From NCBI RefSeq assembly GCF_000003605.2, contig NW_003145783.1, forward strand, positions 758,437-781,651: 23,215 nt of DNA. Reading direction: 5' to 3'. The translations under genes were made by a program, and so were the position numbers. The stretch is from Saccoglossus kowalevskii. Its lineage: Eukaryota; Hemichordata; Enteropneusta; Harrimaniidae. How positions within the stretch are numbered: position 1 is the stretch's first letter; every line of letters starts with the position of its first letter. The notes beneath the pieces are model-generated. The model was not told the origin of the DNA. It searched no databases and worked only from the letters and a program-made list of their open reading frames with translations. This document shows positions 20,001-23,215 of the stretch, piece by piece.

Positions 20001-21856
20001 TATTCAAACCAAGTGAGCTACGCCAGTGCTGAATCCATCTGCGCCAATAAAGGTGGTAAGCTGGCCATGCTGAACACACAGACGATATTCCAAAGTGTTC
20101 GGCAATTCATACTTCAAAGTAACCTAGATGATAATGTACAGAAGGGTTTCTGGTTTGGGCTTGATGACCGTGACAATGAAGGAAGCTTTGTTTGGTCTGA
20201 TGGGTCAGCGCTTGATACTACTGGGTTTACTAAGTGGGCGAACGGACAACCAAACAACAATGTTCAGCAGAGCAGTGGTGGGCAGGATTGTATTCAGTTA
20301 TGGTATGTATGCTATAAGATAATTGTCTTACCACCAAGTAGAAGATAAAAACAACTATCTATTTTACAGCCTTGGACAGAATATCGCGACGGTTTCTTCT
20401 GTAGGCATACTGTTGGAATGTTTGTCAGAACATTGTCAATGTATTACGTAACAGTTTCTTGTATATGCATACTCACAGTCAGGGAAGGTCTGTGGCATAC
20501 TGTAGGAATGATTGCCAACATATTGTCAAGGGAGTTACGTAACAGTTCTTTTTGTATGGTGTAAGTAGAAATGCCTGTCATGCACGCACACCAATGGCAC
20601 AGTATTGTTTGTTGTGAATGCATCGTTCGTGTGTGGCTGACGTCACAGTGACTCGTTTTGCTCGCTTACCCTGTTGCCGTGGTCGTGAGTTTGCATCTCG
20701 TGGGTTACCTATTTATATGCTCGGAATGTTGCCTGTACTTATACCTGGTAGCCGTAGTGCTACCGCTTAAAGGCATATTATTACTAAGAGCACTGCGCTT
20801 TTGGTTCTAAATTCAATGTGATAAAATGCCCATTAGGAATAAAGTGTTATTGTTATACGCTGATTATCTAAGACATAACTAGAATTGAGGATATGAAATC
20901 TCTGGTATGATCTATATATGAAAATTAATAATGAAATTAAAATACGTTTTGGCTCAAAGCAAGAATAACATGACAATGATGCAATTAATTTCAATTGACA
21001 AATTTATTTTGTGGGACATTCATTTTATGTATTACCCATTGAAAGTGTTTTTCCTTGTCTTCACCTCAGTTGCCAGTGTAATTTCAAAAAAAATTGTATT
21101 ATAAGTCACCAATATTAGAAAACAAATGAATATGATGCTGCAAAGGATCATAGTGTTTTGTTTCAGAAAGTAAAACCAACTTAGATTATTATTTATTCAA
21201 TAAATAACACAATAGTTTACTTTCAGTGATCGAGAAAGAATTTAATTTTTTTTATATTACCAAAAAAACACACACAAATACAAAATTTCAATTTGTTTTT
21301 GTTGTGCATTTTTGCATATCGGCTACTTGTAATTTTAAATTGTCAGCAAGGATTAATCTAATCAAGGCGCCTATTTAAAAACGCCAGCAGCAAAGCCTCA
21401 TCCAATCAATGCAATGCGCTTTAAAAGACATGTTAGGAATCACAACTCATTTTATACAATGAAATGGAATGAGATTAAATACTAGGTGCACAGTGGCCAC
21501 CTAATACTCAGTGAGATTTTACCATCATAAAATATCGGCCATGGCAATATGAGTGGGTTATAAGGGTGGTGACTGATGTCCAATGTTTAAAACAATAACA
21601 ATTTGATAAGCATATTAATGTAGTGGTTGTGGATGTTTTATGCAAATACACATATATTTACAGGAAAGATGCTTATTTAACATGGGATGATGCCTACTGC
21701 GAACGGAAAAAGGGATTCATTTGTGAATTTGGTATGTGTTAATCTTTACGTATATATTTGGCCAGTCGTTATTCCAGAGGGTAATAACATACTATATTTC
21801 TGGCGAAATTTTTTAACCCACATTCTGTTTTATTTTCAGAAACCCCCTGTGAATAA
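159..21856 (+). CDS. 27-exon gene for a giant secreted TSP1/EGF/Ig/NIDO/C-type lectin protein (whole gene span)
   Basis: Joining 27 exons at GT..AG junctions gives one continuous frame of 8,265 bases, 2,754 residues plus stop. Residue map: signal peptide 1-24, Arg9 26-34, TSP1 about 41-94, short EGF 94-117, fifteen single-exon EGF modules 119-719, EGF 720-757, unrecognised beta-rich region 758-1284, helical region 1285-1422, beta-rich 1424-1586, long helix 1587-1676, eight-Cys segment 1677-1730, second helix to about 1825, RKKR at 1897-1900, Asn-glycosylation-rich region 1901-2156, Ig 2157-2240, NIDO about 2267-2463, two CTLDs 2471-2749. Introns 1-16 are all phase 1; later ones are 0,1,0,0,0,1,2,1,2,1. 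From the domains I infer an extracellular adhesion or matrix protein. No transmembrane segment is evident after the signal peptide. I do not recognise a named family with this domain order. The splice model is by eye; upstream 5' UTR exons may lie outside the window. Confidence 0.85.
514..954 (+). other. Intron 1
   Basis: A 441-base phase 1 intron with GTAAGT and a T-rich acceptor. I see no exon, repeat or RNA gene in it. Confidence 0.8.
955..1077 (+). CDS. Exon 2: calcium-binding EGF module 1
   Basis: The 123-base phase 1-1 exon codes residues 119-159. It starts with DIDEC, the Ca2+-ligand motif of cbEGF domains. It has six cysteines and the CxNxxxxFxCxC pattern for Asn/Asp beta-hydroxylation. 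The acceptor is AACAG before 955 and the donor is GTGAGT at 1078. Confidence 0.93.
1078..1385 (+). other. Intron 2
   Basis: A 308-base phase 1 intron without recognisable content. Confidence 0.8.
1386..1508 (+). CDS. Exon 3: EGF module with altered calcium motif
   Basis: The 123-base phase 1-1 exon codes residues 160-200. The module starts DYDSC instead of DxD/N-E/Q-C, so Ser replaces the usual Glu ligand and Ca2+ affinity may be reduced. The hydroxylation pattern ([12 protein letters not shown]) and all six cysteines are intact. The acceptor is TTTCCCAG and the donor GTGAGT. Confidence 0.92.
1601..2151. mobile_element. MITE-like element with ~37 bp terminal inverted repeats (intron 3)
   Basis: The left end reads TTTAGACTGTCGACAGTTCT, then CTGGCCCAATAAAGAGTCA. 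The right end, reversed, reads the same with two or three mismatches. AAAAC flanks both sides (1596-1600 and 2152-2156) as a possible 5 bp target duplication, though the A-run makes this weak. No transposase is coded, so it would be non-autonomous. The superfamily is not clear to me. Confidence 0.75.
1659..1807. mobile_element. hAT-like small inverted-repeat element nested in the larger one
   Basis: The left end reads CATGAGCGGATTTAG; the right end, reversed, reads CAGGAGCGGATCTAG. Both are followed by G/C-rich blocks (GGGGGCC, GGCCGCGGCCCC; reversed GGGGGCGGGG). CAGNGGCGGATCTAG-type ends with C/G-rich shoulders are usual for hAT-derived MITEs. GCTATA lies at both edges (1653-1658 and 1807-1812), but a clean 8 bp duplication is not seen. 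Confidence 0.55.
2157..2901 (+). other. Rest of intron 3
   Basis: After the inverted-repeat element about 745 bases remain before exon 4. A more GC-rich patch lies at about 2215-2360. I find no exon with EGF spacing and no repeat I can name. Confidence 0.6.
2902..3024 (+). CDS. Exon 4: calcium-binding EGF module
   Basis: The 123-base phase 1-1 exon codes residues 201-241. It begins DINEC, followed by NNGGCDQIC and the hydroxylation pattern with Asn and Phe. The acceptor is CCCCTAG and the donor GTAAGT. Confidence 0.93.
3025..3441 (+). other. Intron 4
   Basis: A 417-base phase 1 intron. A CCTTTCAG-GTAAAG pair at about 3310-3320 mimics splice sites but encloses no module. Confidence 0.75.
3442..3555 (+). 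CDS. Exon 5: non-calcium EGF module (Notch/Delta-like)
   Basis: The 114-base phase 1-1 exon codes residues 242-279. It starts EILEC, without the paired acidic residues of cbEGF. It then has NPCYNGATC, as in ordinary EGF repeats of the Notch and Delta type, and ends GYELDRC. It breaks the otherwise continuous calcium-binding array after the third module, and may act as a flexible joint. Confidence 0.9.
3556..4248 (+). other. Intron 5
   Basis: A 693-base, very AT-rich phase 1 intron. No exon, repeat family or RNA gene is seen. Confidence 0.75.
4249..4365 (+). CDS. Exon 6: calcium-binding EGF module
   Basis: The 117-base phase 1-1 exon codes residues 280-318. It begins DIDEC, has a short first loop (SIGVC), [12 protein letters not shown] and six cysteines. 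The acceptor is TTGCTAG and the donor GTAAAA. Confidence 0.92.
4501..4645. mobile_element. MITE family B, copy 1 (intron 6)
   Basis: This shares the core AAGCGACGATAACAACA..CG and AACGCAAAGGCTCATGGGTAGACGCTT..TTTGT with the copy at 7442-7606. It ends in CACTTTAAAA, the counterpart of the right terminal repeat. The left terminal repeat (TTAAACTAAGGCGGAGTCG) is more eroded. Confidence 0.7.
4769..4891 (+). CDS. Exon 7: calcium-binding EGF module
   Basis: The 123-base phase 1-1 exon codes residues 319-359. It starts DDNEC and has a longer first loop containing a second NEC, then [12 protein letters not shown]. The acceptor is CTTGACAG and the donor GTAAGA. Confidence 0.92.
5050..5175 (+). CDS. 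Exon 8: calcium-binding EGF module
   Basis: The 126-base phase 1-1 exon, the longest single-module exon, codes residues 360-401. It begins DVNEC with an extended first loop, then [12 protein letters not shown]. The donor GTTGAG is non-consensus at +3 but is the only one that keeps the frame and phase; read-through would hit TGA in the next codon. Confidence 0.9.
5176..5537 (+). other. Intron 8 before the microsatellite
   Basis: AT-rich intron sequence without recognisable exon or element. Confidence 0.7.
5538..5660. repeat. (AATG)n microsatellite, about 31 units
   Basis: A 123-base tetranucleotide tract, apparently uninterrupted. It ends 29 bases before the first base of exon 9, so it occupies the usual branch-point region of intron 8. 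Confidence 0.98.
5690..5806 (+). CDS. Exon 9: calcium-binding EGF module
   Basis: The 117-base phase 1-1 exon codes residues 402-440. It starts DVDEC and carries [12 protein letters not shown]. Its acceptor lies only 29 bases after a 123 bp (AATG)n tract, so the polypyrimidine tract is confined to a short T-rich stretch. Confidence 0.92.
5898..6017 (+). CDS. Exon 10: calcium-binding EGF module
   Basis: The 120-base phase 1-1 exon codes residues 441-480. It starts DINEC, then NNGGCDQLC and [12 protein letters not shown]. The preceding intron is only 91 bases. The acceptor is TTTTTTAG and the donor GTAAAT. Confidence 0.92.
6018..6753 (+). other. Intron 10
   Basis: A 736-base intron with a perfect (TA)n tract at 6214-6297. 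Nothing else is recognised. Confidence 0.75.
6214..6297. repeat. (AT)n microsatellite, 42 units
   Basis: An 84-base alternating A/T run in intron 10. It is self-complementary and can fold on itself. Confidence 0.98.
6754..6867 (+). CDS. Exon 11: calcium-binding EGF module
   Basis: The 114-base phase 1-1 exon codes residues 481-518. It begins DVDEC with a short first loop (AVDQPC) and has [12 protein letters not shown]. The acceptor is TCATTCAG and the donor GTGAGT. Confidence 0.92.
6868..7241 (+). other. Intron 11, first part
   Basis: AT-rich sequence with no exon or named repeat. Confidence 0.7.
7242..7330. mobile_element. MITE family B, truncated copy 2 (intron 11)
   Basis: It starts TTTAAAGATGGAAGGTCGTCA and runs through TGCGCACGCGCGG and AAGCGACGATAACAACACAC to AACGCAAAGGCC, matching the left half of copy 3. 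The right half is missing after 7330. Confidence 0.7.
7442..7606. mobile_element. MITE family B, full copy 3 (intron 11)
   Basis: A 165-base element with terminal inverted repeats of about 32 bases: left TTAAAGCGGGAGGGTCGTCA then CCTGCGCATGCG; right, reversed, TTAAAGCAGGGGAGTCGTCA then CCCACGCATGCG. It has no coding capacity. The ends overlap TTAA, so a TTAA or TA target site is possible but unresolved. Confidence 0.8.
7698..7820 (+). CDS. Exon 12: calcium-binding EGF module
   Basis: The 123-base phase 1-1 exon codes residues 519-559. It starts DIDEC, then SNGGCEYTC and [12 protein letters not shown]. The acceptor is TTCCACAG and the donor GTAAGT. Confidence 0.92.
7921..8034 (+). CDS. Exon 13: calcium-binding EGF module
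   Basis: The 114-base phase 1-1 exon codes residues 560-597. It starts DIDEC, then a short GDPC loop and [12 protein letters not shown]. The preceding intron is 100 bases. The donor is GTATGA. Confidence 0.91.
8181..8303 (+). CDS. Exon 14: calcium-binding EGF module
   Basis: The 123-base phase 1-1 exon codes residues 598-638. It starts DIDEC, then CEHQC and [12 protein letters not shown]. The acceptor is TACGTTAG and the donor GTGAGT. Confidence 0.92.
8485..8607 (+). CDS. Exon 15: degenerate calcium-binding EGF module
   Basis: The 123-base phase 1-1 exon codes residues 639-679. It starts DVDAC, so Ala replaces the Glu ligand. The hydroxylation pattern is also lost: [12 protein letters not shown] has no Asn and no aromatic residue. 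All six cysteines remain, so it should fold as EGF but probably binds Ca2+ poorly. It sits next to last in the array. Confidence 0.91.
8608..10049 (+). other. Intron 15 (1.44 kb, no exon seen)
   Basis: The longest intron of the EGF array. I looked for a missing EGF exon (D-x-D/N-E-C with flanking AG/GT) and found none. A small hairpin (TGACTAAA..TTTTAGTCA) lies at 9625-9650. No other structure is recognised. Confidence 0.65.
10050..10169 (+). CDS. Exon 16: calcium-binding EGF module (last in array)
   Basis: The 120-base phase 1-1 exon codes residues 680-719. It starts DIDEC, then CEQIC and [12 protein letters not shown]. It follows a 1.4 kb intron. The acceptor is TTTTTGAAG and the donor GTGAGT. 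Confidence 0.92.
10170..10686 (+). other. Intron 16
   Basis: A 517-base phase 1 intron. Open frames run through its end by chance. No module is seen. Confidence 0.75.
10687..12062 (+). CDS. Exon 17: EGF module plus unrecognised beta-rich region
   Basis: The 1,376-base exon enters in phase 1 and leaves in phase 0 (AAG|GTAAAG), coding residues 720-1178. Residues 720-757 are an ordinary EGF with NSGIC and GYQGELC and no acidic Ca2+ motif. The following 420 residues I do not recognise. They alternate short hydrophobic and polar stretches as in beta-sandwich folds, with few cysteines (around [21 protein letters not shown] and ICLLIDTC). An open frame continues upstream into the intron, but the acceptor GTTGCAG ending at 10686 fits the conserved phase-1 pattern. 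Confidence 0.87.
12063..13452 (+). other. Intron 17 (1.39 kb)
   Basis: A phase 0 intron with a long (AT)n tract 48 bases after the donor. An imperfect hairpin (GGATGATTCG..TTCATCC) lies at 12443-12480. No exon or named element was found in the rest. Confidence 0.7.
12111..12193. repeat. (AT)n microsatellite, about 41 units
   Basis: An 83-base alternating A/T tract starting 48 bases after the exon 17 donor. Confidence 0.98.
13453..13609 (+). CDS. Exon 18: beta-rich linker
   Basis: The 157-base exon starts in phase 0 and ends in phase 1 (GAG|GTAATT), coding residues 1179-1230. The text alternates hydrophobic and polar residues ([18 protein letters not shown]) like the flanking regions. It has no cysteine and no recognised domain. 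It is accepted because it restores the phase between exons 17 and 19 and has good splice ends (TATTTTGCAG, GTAATT). Confidence 0.82.
13702..16865 (+). CDS. Exon 19: giant central exon with unknown modules, Ig domain and NIDO start
   Basis: The 3,164-base exon codes residues 1231-2285 without a stop. Order: a short segment beginning with REWCG; helical, acidic residues 1285-1422; beta-rich 1424-1586; a heptad-like amphipathic helix 1587-1676; an eight-cysteine segment 1677-1730; an Ala-rich helix to about 1825; beta-rich to 1896; the dibasic site RKKR 1897-1900; an acidic region with 11 N-glycosylation sequons through the first Ig strand, and two C-x4-D-C motifs (Cys 1949/1955 and 2079/2085); an I-set Ig 2157-2240; then FPFFG, the usual opening of NIDO. 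The donor after 16865 is GTAATG, phase 0. Only the Ig and NIDO parts match families I know. Intron retention would add just VMY before a stop. Confidence 0.87.
16479..16730 (+). other. I-set immunoglobulin domain (within exon 19)
   Basis: Residues 2157-2240 show the Ig hallmarks: PEIIRQP at the start, LLVC with Cys 2179, ITWFKDG with the core Trp, and GFYKCVASN with the second Cys preceded by Tyr. The spacing and the GxYxCxAxN motif are those of I-set domains in adhesion proteins. Confidence 0.9.
16874..17049. repeat. Compound (ATTC)n / (AGTC)n microsatellite
   Basis: An ATTC-type block (about 16874-16960, with a few interruptions) changes abruptly into an AGTC block (about 16961-17049). It begins nine bases after the exon 19 donor. 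The ATTC unit is the complement of the AATG unit in intron 8. Confidence 0.95.
17050..17300 (+). other. Rest of intron 19
   Basis: AT-rich intron sequence ending in the TTTTTGTTCTAG acceptor. Nothing else is seen. Confidence 0.75.
17301..17588 (+). CDS. Exon 20: NIDO domain, first main part
   Basis: The 288-base phase 0-0 exon codes residues 2286-2381. It starts VNSNGVISF and continues [20 protein letters not shown], then [10 protein letters not shown]. These are the conserved NIDO (nidogen extracellular) blocks, and the exon continues FPFFG from exon 19. The acceptor is TTGTTCTAG and the donor GTAAGT. Confidence 0.92.
17708..17839 (+). CDS. Exon 21: NIDO domain, middle part
   Basis: The 132-base phase 0-0 exon codes residues 2382-2425. 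It carries the NIDO block [18 protein letters not shown] followed by DIQWTT, where NIDO proteins show an aromatic-rich ITDG..S..IFNY..I.W pattern. Introns are 119 and 224 bases. Confidence 0.92.
18064..18199 (+). CDS. Exon 22: NIDO domain, end
   Basis: The 136-base exon starts in phase 0 and leaves in phase 1, coding residues 2426-2470. [15 protein letters not shown] and VWVFQID match the closing NIDO strands (AGFNAGDG, LP, WVFRVD). It ends GDITCG, a likely linker. The donor is GTAAGG. Confidence 0.9.
18200..19043 (+). other. Intron 22
   Basis: An 844-base phase 1 intron between the NIDO and lectin cassettes. The open frame running past the exon 22 donor is chance intron sequence. No repeat is recognised. 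Confidence 0.7.
19044..19395 (+). CDS. Exon 23: C-type lectin domain 1, N-terminal part
   Basis: The 352-base exon (phase 1 to 2) codes residues 2471-2587. It contains the CTLD core: [21 protein letters not shown] (WIGL motif), [16 protein letters not shown] and DCIQLW. The sugar-site tripeptide is QPN, and Gln sits where the third Ca2+ ligand Glu usually precedes DC. The Trp codon is split over the phase 2 junction (TG|G). Confidence 0.92.
19627..19694 (+). CDS. Exon 24: C-type lectin domain 1, C-terminal part
   Basis: The 68-base exon (phase 2 to 1) codes residues 2588-2610. It completes the CTLD with KWDDAYC and GFICE, where WDD replaces the usual WND. The acceptor is TGTTTTCAG. It has the same length and phases as exon 26. 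Confidence 0.91.
19954..20302 (+). CDS. Exon 25: C-type lectin domain 2, N-terminal part
   Basis: The 349-base exon (phase 1 to 2) codes residues 2611-2726. It repeats CTLD1 closely: [39 protein letters not shown]. Over the domain core I count about 65% identical residues. It has an extra Cys near the start (AHCKHY), absent in CTLD1. The acceptor is CTAATTTCAG and the donor GTATGT. Confidence 0.92.
20303..21663 (+). other. Intron 25 (inside CTLD2)
   Basis: A 1,361-base phase 2 intron splitting CTLD2. Near its start it holds a diverged ~90 bp tandem duplication. At 20640-20760 there is a more GC-rich patch with weak likeness to a tRNA-type B box, too weak to call a SINE. No exon is seen. Confidence 0.65.
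20404..20558. repeat. Diverged tandem duplication, ~90 bp period
   Basis: GGCATACTGTTGGAATG..ATTGTCAATG..TTACGTAACAGTT at 20404-20466 recurs as GGCATACTGTAGGAATG..ATTGTCAAGG..TTACGTAACAGTT at 20494-20558. Confidence 0.7.
21664..21731 (+). CDS. Exon 26: C-type lectin domain 2, C-terminal part
   Basis: The 68-base exon (phase 2 to 1) codes residues 2727-2749 with TWDDAYC and KKGFICEF. It lies 1.36 kb after exon 25, against 231 bases for the matching intron in CTLD1. Read-through of its GTATGT donor would end after three codons (GMC, stop at 21740-21742). Confidence 0.9.
21840..21856 (+). CDS. Exon 27: terminal micro-coding exon (ETPCE, stop)
   Basis: After a strong acceptor (TTTTATTTTCAG) the phase 1 frame reads E-T-P-C-E and stops at TAA 21854-21856. 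The remainder of this exon is 3' UTR. Good splice ends on both sides favour it, but so short a coding tail needs transcript support. Confidence 0.7.
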
Positions 21857-22815
21857 AACGTGTCTTATAAGGATATCATCTGCTCACATGGTATTCCATG
21901 ATATTGCGACAAACGGGACGTCGGTAGTTGAATAAATTAGACTTCGTAAATCTTGTTTAGCAGACTTGGCCAATGATTTTTCACCATTAAAGTGTTTTTA
22001 ACGCTTGTATTCATTTTTTGTATGTATAATCTTATGTATATTATTCAGACAATGACTTGGTGGTGGTTTAGACGATTGTACCAACAACGGTGCGATTTGT
22101 AATGCATCAATTTTATGTACTTAACATTTTATATTTGGGTATTGGTGTTTACATTTTCGTAATTTCACAATTTAACCTTTGAGCCCCTACTAATAGTTTT
22201 TTTATTCGTGTGCTGTGGTCGTGCTGAAATGTTTGATTTTGAAATTGGCAGCGTTCTTTTTGACAATCGTTAATTTGTTTTATCGAGAATGTTGAAATGT
22301 TACCACAGTCTTATAACCTGTCATTCATCTGGAATTAAAAAGGTATCAACATAATTCGCAGCGACGTTTGTCAGGACGACACGACAATAAGATACTCCGT
22401 TTTCGACAGTGTGAAATTCTTTCGCTTTTTTGTACGGAAACCTGAATACAGCTGATTTTGACTCGTGAATTCAGAAATATACTAAGAATATTTCAAAATA
22501 TATGAAGAATATTTCTAAGTAAATTTGTACTATCCTCCTTTCGCATAATTAGCGATTACAAGTAAATATTAAAGACAAAACATAGTTTGTTATATTAATT
22601 TTTTAACATTTTATTTGTCTTGTAACTGAAAACGGCTGTTTGAAATTACAAAATATGTAGCGTGATTAACAACTCGTGTATGAACAATAACATTATTAAA
22701 TATGATTTTATATGATAAAAATACTGTATTTTCCTTTAAAGAAATTATATACTACTAAAATCTGAATCACATATATATTACTTCGAGTTTAATGGACTTC
22801 TTGATATATTGGTTA
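21857..22815. other. 3' UTR and downstream intergenic sequence
   Basis: The first 100 bases or so are probably 3' UTR. Beyond them the sequence is AT-rich with no coding region, repeat family or RNA gene that I can support. Confidence 0.6.
21931..21936 (+). terminator. Candidate polyadenylation signal AATAAA
   Basis: AATAAA lies 75 bases after the stop codon. A second AATAAA overlaps the stop itself (21852-21857) and is probably too early. ATTAAA at 21986-21991, followed by T-rich sequence, is an alternative. Which one is used cannot be told from sequence alone. Confidence 0.45.
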
Positions 22816-23181
22816 TTATGGTATCAGTATTTTAAAGTCGTCAATTAACGCTATTCGGTTAGAAATAAATTCAATACTAATATATTGCCTCACCGTGTTA
22901 TTTACTTTATCGATACCCACTACGTCGTGAGATATCTCCGTCACTTGTGATAGCGATTCTGTCATGATGCACGAAGAAACTCTATATTCGGTAGATTCAC
23001 ATAACTTATAGGCTTTTGAGGAGTCTGAGTTAATAATAGCTCGATGACCGGTCACTGGTAGCACTGAATGCGACTTTGGGGGGACCTTGGGTAAGGTCCG
23101 CAGGTGCTTGTGTTCGACCGGGCCTGGTTGACACCAAGATAGCGCATTACAAATTGCCATTTGAAAGATAGATGGCCACAC
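22816..23181 (-). other. Weak minus-strand open frame, possible exon of a neighbouring gene
   Basis: A 121-codon frame runs from ATG 23181 to a stop at 22816. A good donor-like sequence (ACG|GTGAGG) lies inside it after base 22894 in phase 0, so the part 23181-22895 could be an exon end. The region is less AT-rich than its surroundings. The translation (for example ESTEYRVSSCIMTES) matches no family I recognise. It may equally be chance. Confidence 0.2.
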
Positions 23182-23215
23182 ATGTCATGTAACATGAATA
23201 TGACTTCTGTGTCGT

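Noticed and set aside
20640-20760. tRNA-derived SINE head
   Set aside because: A B-box-like GAGTTTGCATC matches only part of the consensus, and no A box, tail or second copy is seen in the window.
1-23215. CRISPR array, operon, phage or bacterial defence system
   Set aside because: The window is intron-rich animal DNA; its repeats are microsatellites and transposon ends, with no spacer-repeat structure.

Overview
The window reads as animal nuclear DNA. It is AT-rich, its exons are split by short to medium introns with GT..AG ends, and the introns carry microsatellites and small inverted-repeat elements. The domains are typical of secreted metazoan matrix proteins. The repeat load and the domain mixture suggest a marine invertebrate such as a mollusc, another lophotrochozoan, a hemichordate or a lancelet. 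I cannot fix the phylum from the sequence alone. There is no bacterial-style gene organisation.

One gene fills almost the whole window on the + strand, from position 159 (or slightly upstream) to about 21.9 kb. I resolve 27 coding exons. Their phases agree at every junction and add up to 8,265 bases, which is a predicted protein of 2,754 residues. In order it has: a signal peptide; a run of nine arginines; one thrombospondin type-1 repeat and a short EGF-like unit (exon 1); 14 calcium-binding-type EGF modules and one ordinary EGF, each on its own phase 1-1 exon (exons 2-16); one more EGF followed by about 420 unrecognised beta-rich residues (exon 17); a small beta-rich linker exon (18); a 3.2 kb exon (19) holding about 900 residues of helical, cysteine-rich and N-glycosylation-rich sequence that I cannot name, then an I-set Ig domain and the start of a NIDO domain; the rest of NIDO (exons 20-22); and two tandem C-type lectin domains (exons 23-26). 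A 17-base last exon ends the frame with five codons.

The layout suggests a large secreted or matrix-associated adhesive protein. It would have a Ca2+-stiffened EGF rod at the N-terminal side, a central module possibly cut at an RKKR site, and a C-terminal Ig-NIDO-lectin binding head. That role is inferred from the domains only. I recognise no named orthologue, so no gene symbol is given.

The non-coding parts hold a 551 bp terminal-inverted-repeat element with a second, hAT-like, small element apparently nested inside it (intron 3), and three copies of a second small inverted-repeat family (introns 6 and 11). They also hold long (AATG)n, (AT)n and (ATTC)n/(AGTC)n tracts, three of which lie within about 50 bases of splice sites. 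From about 22.0 kb to the end there is no gene I can support, apart from one weak minus-strand open frame.
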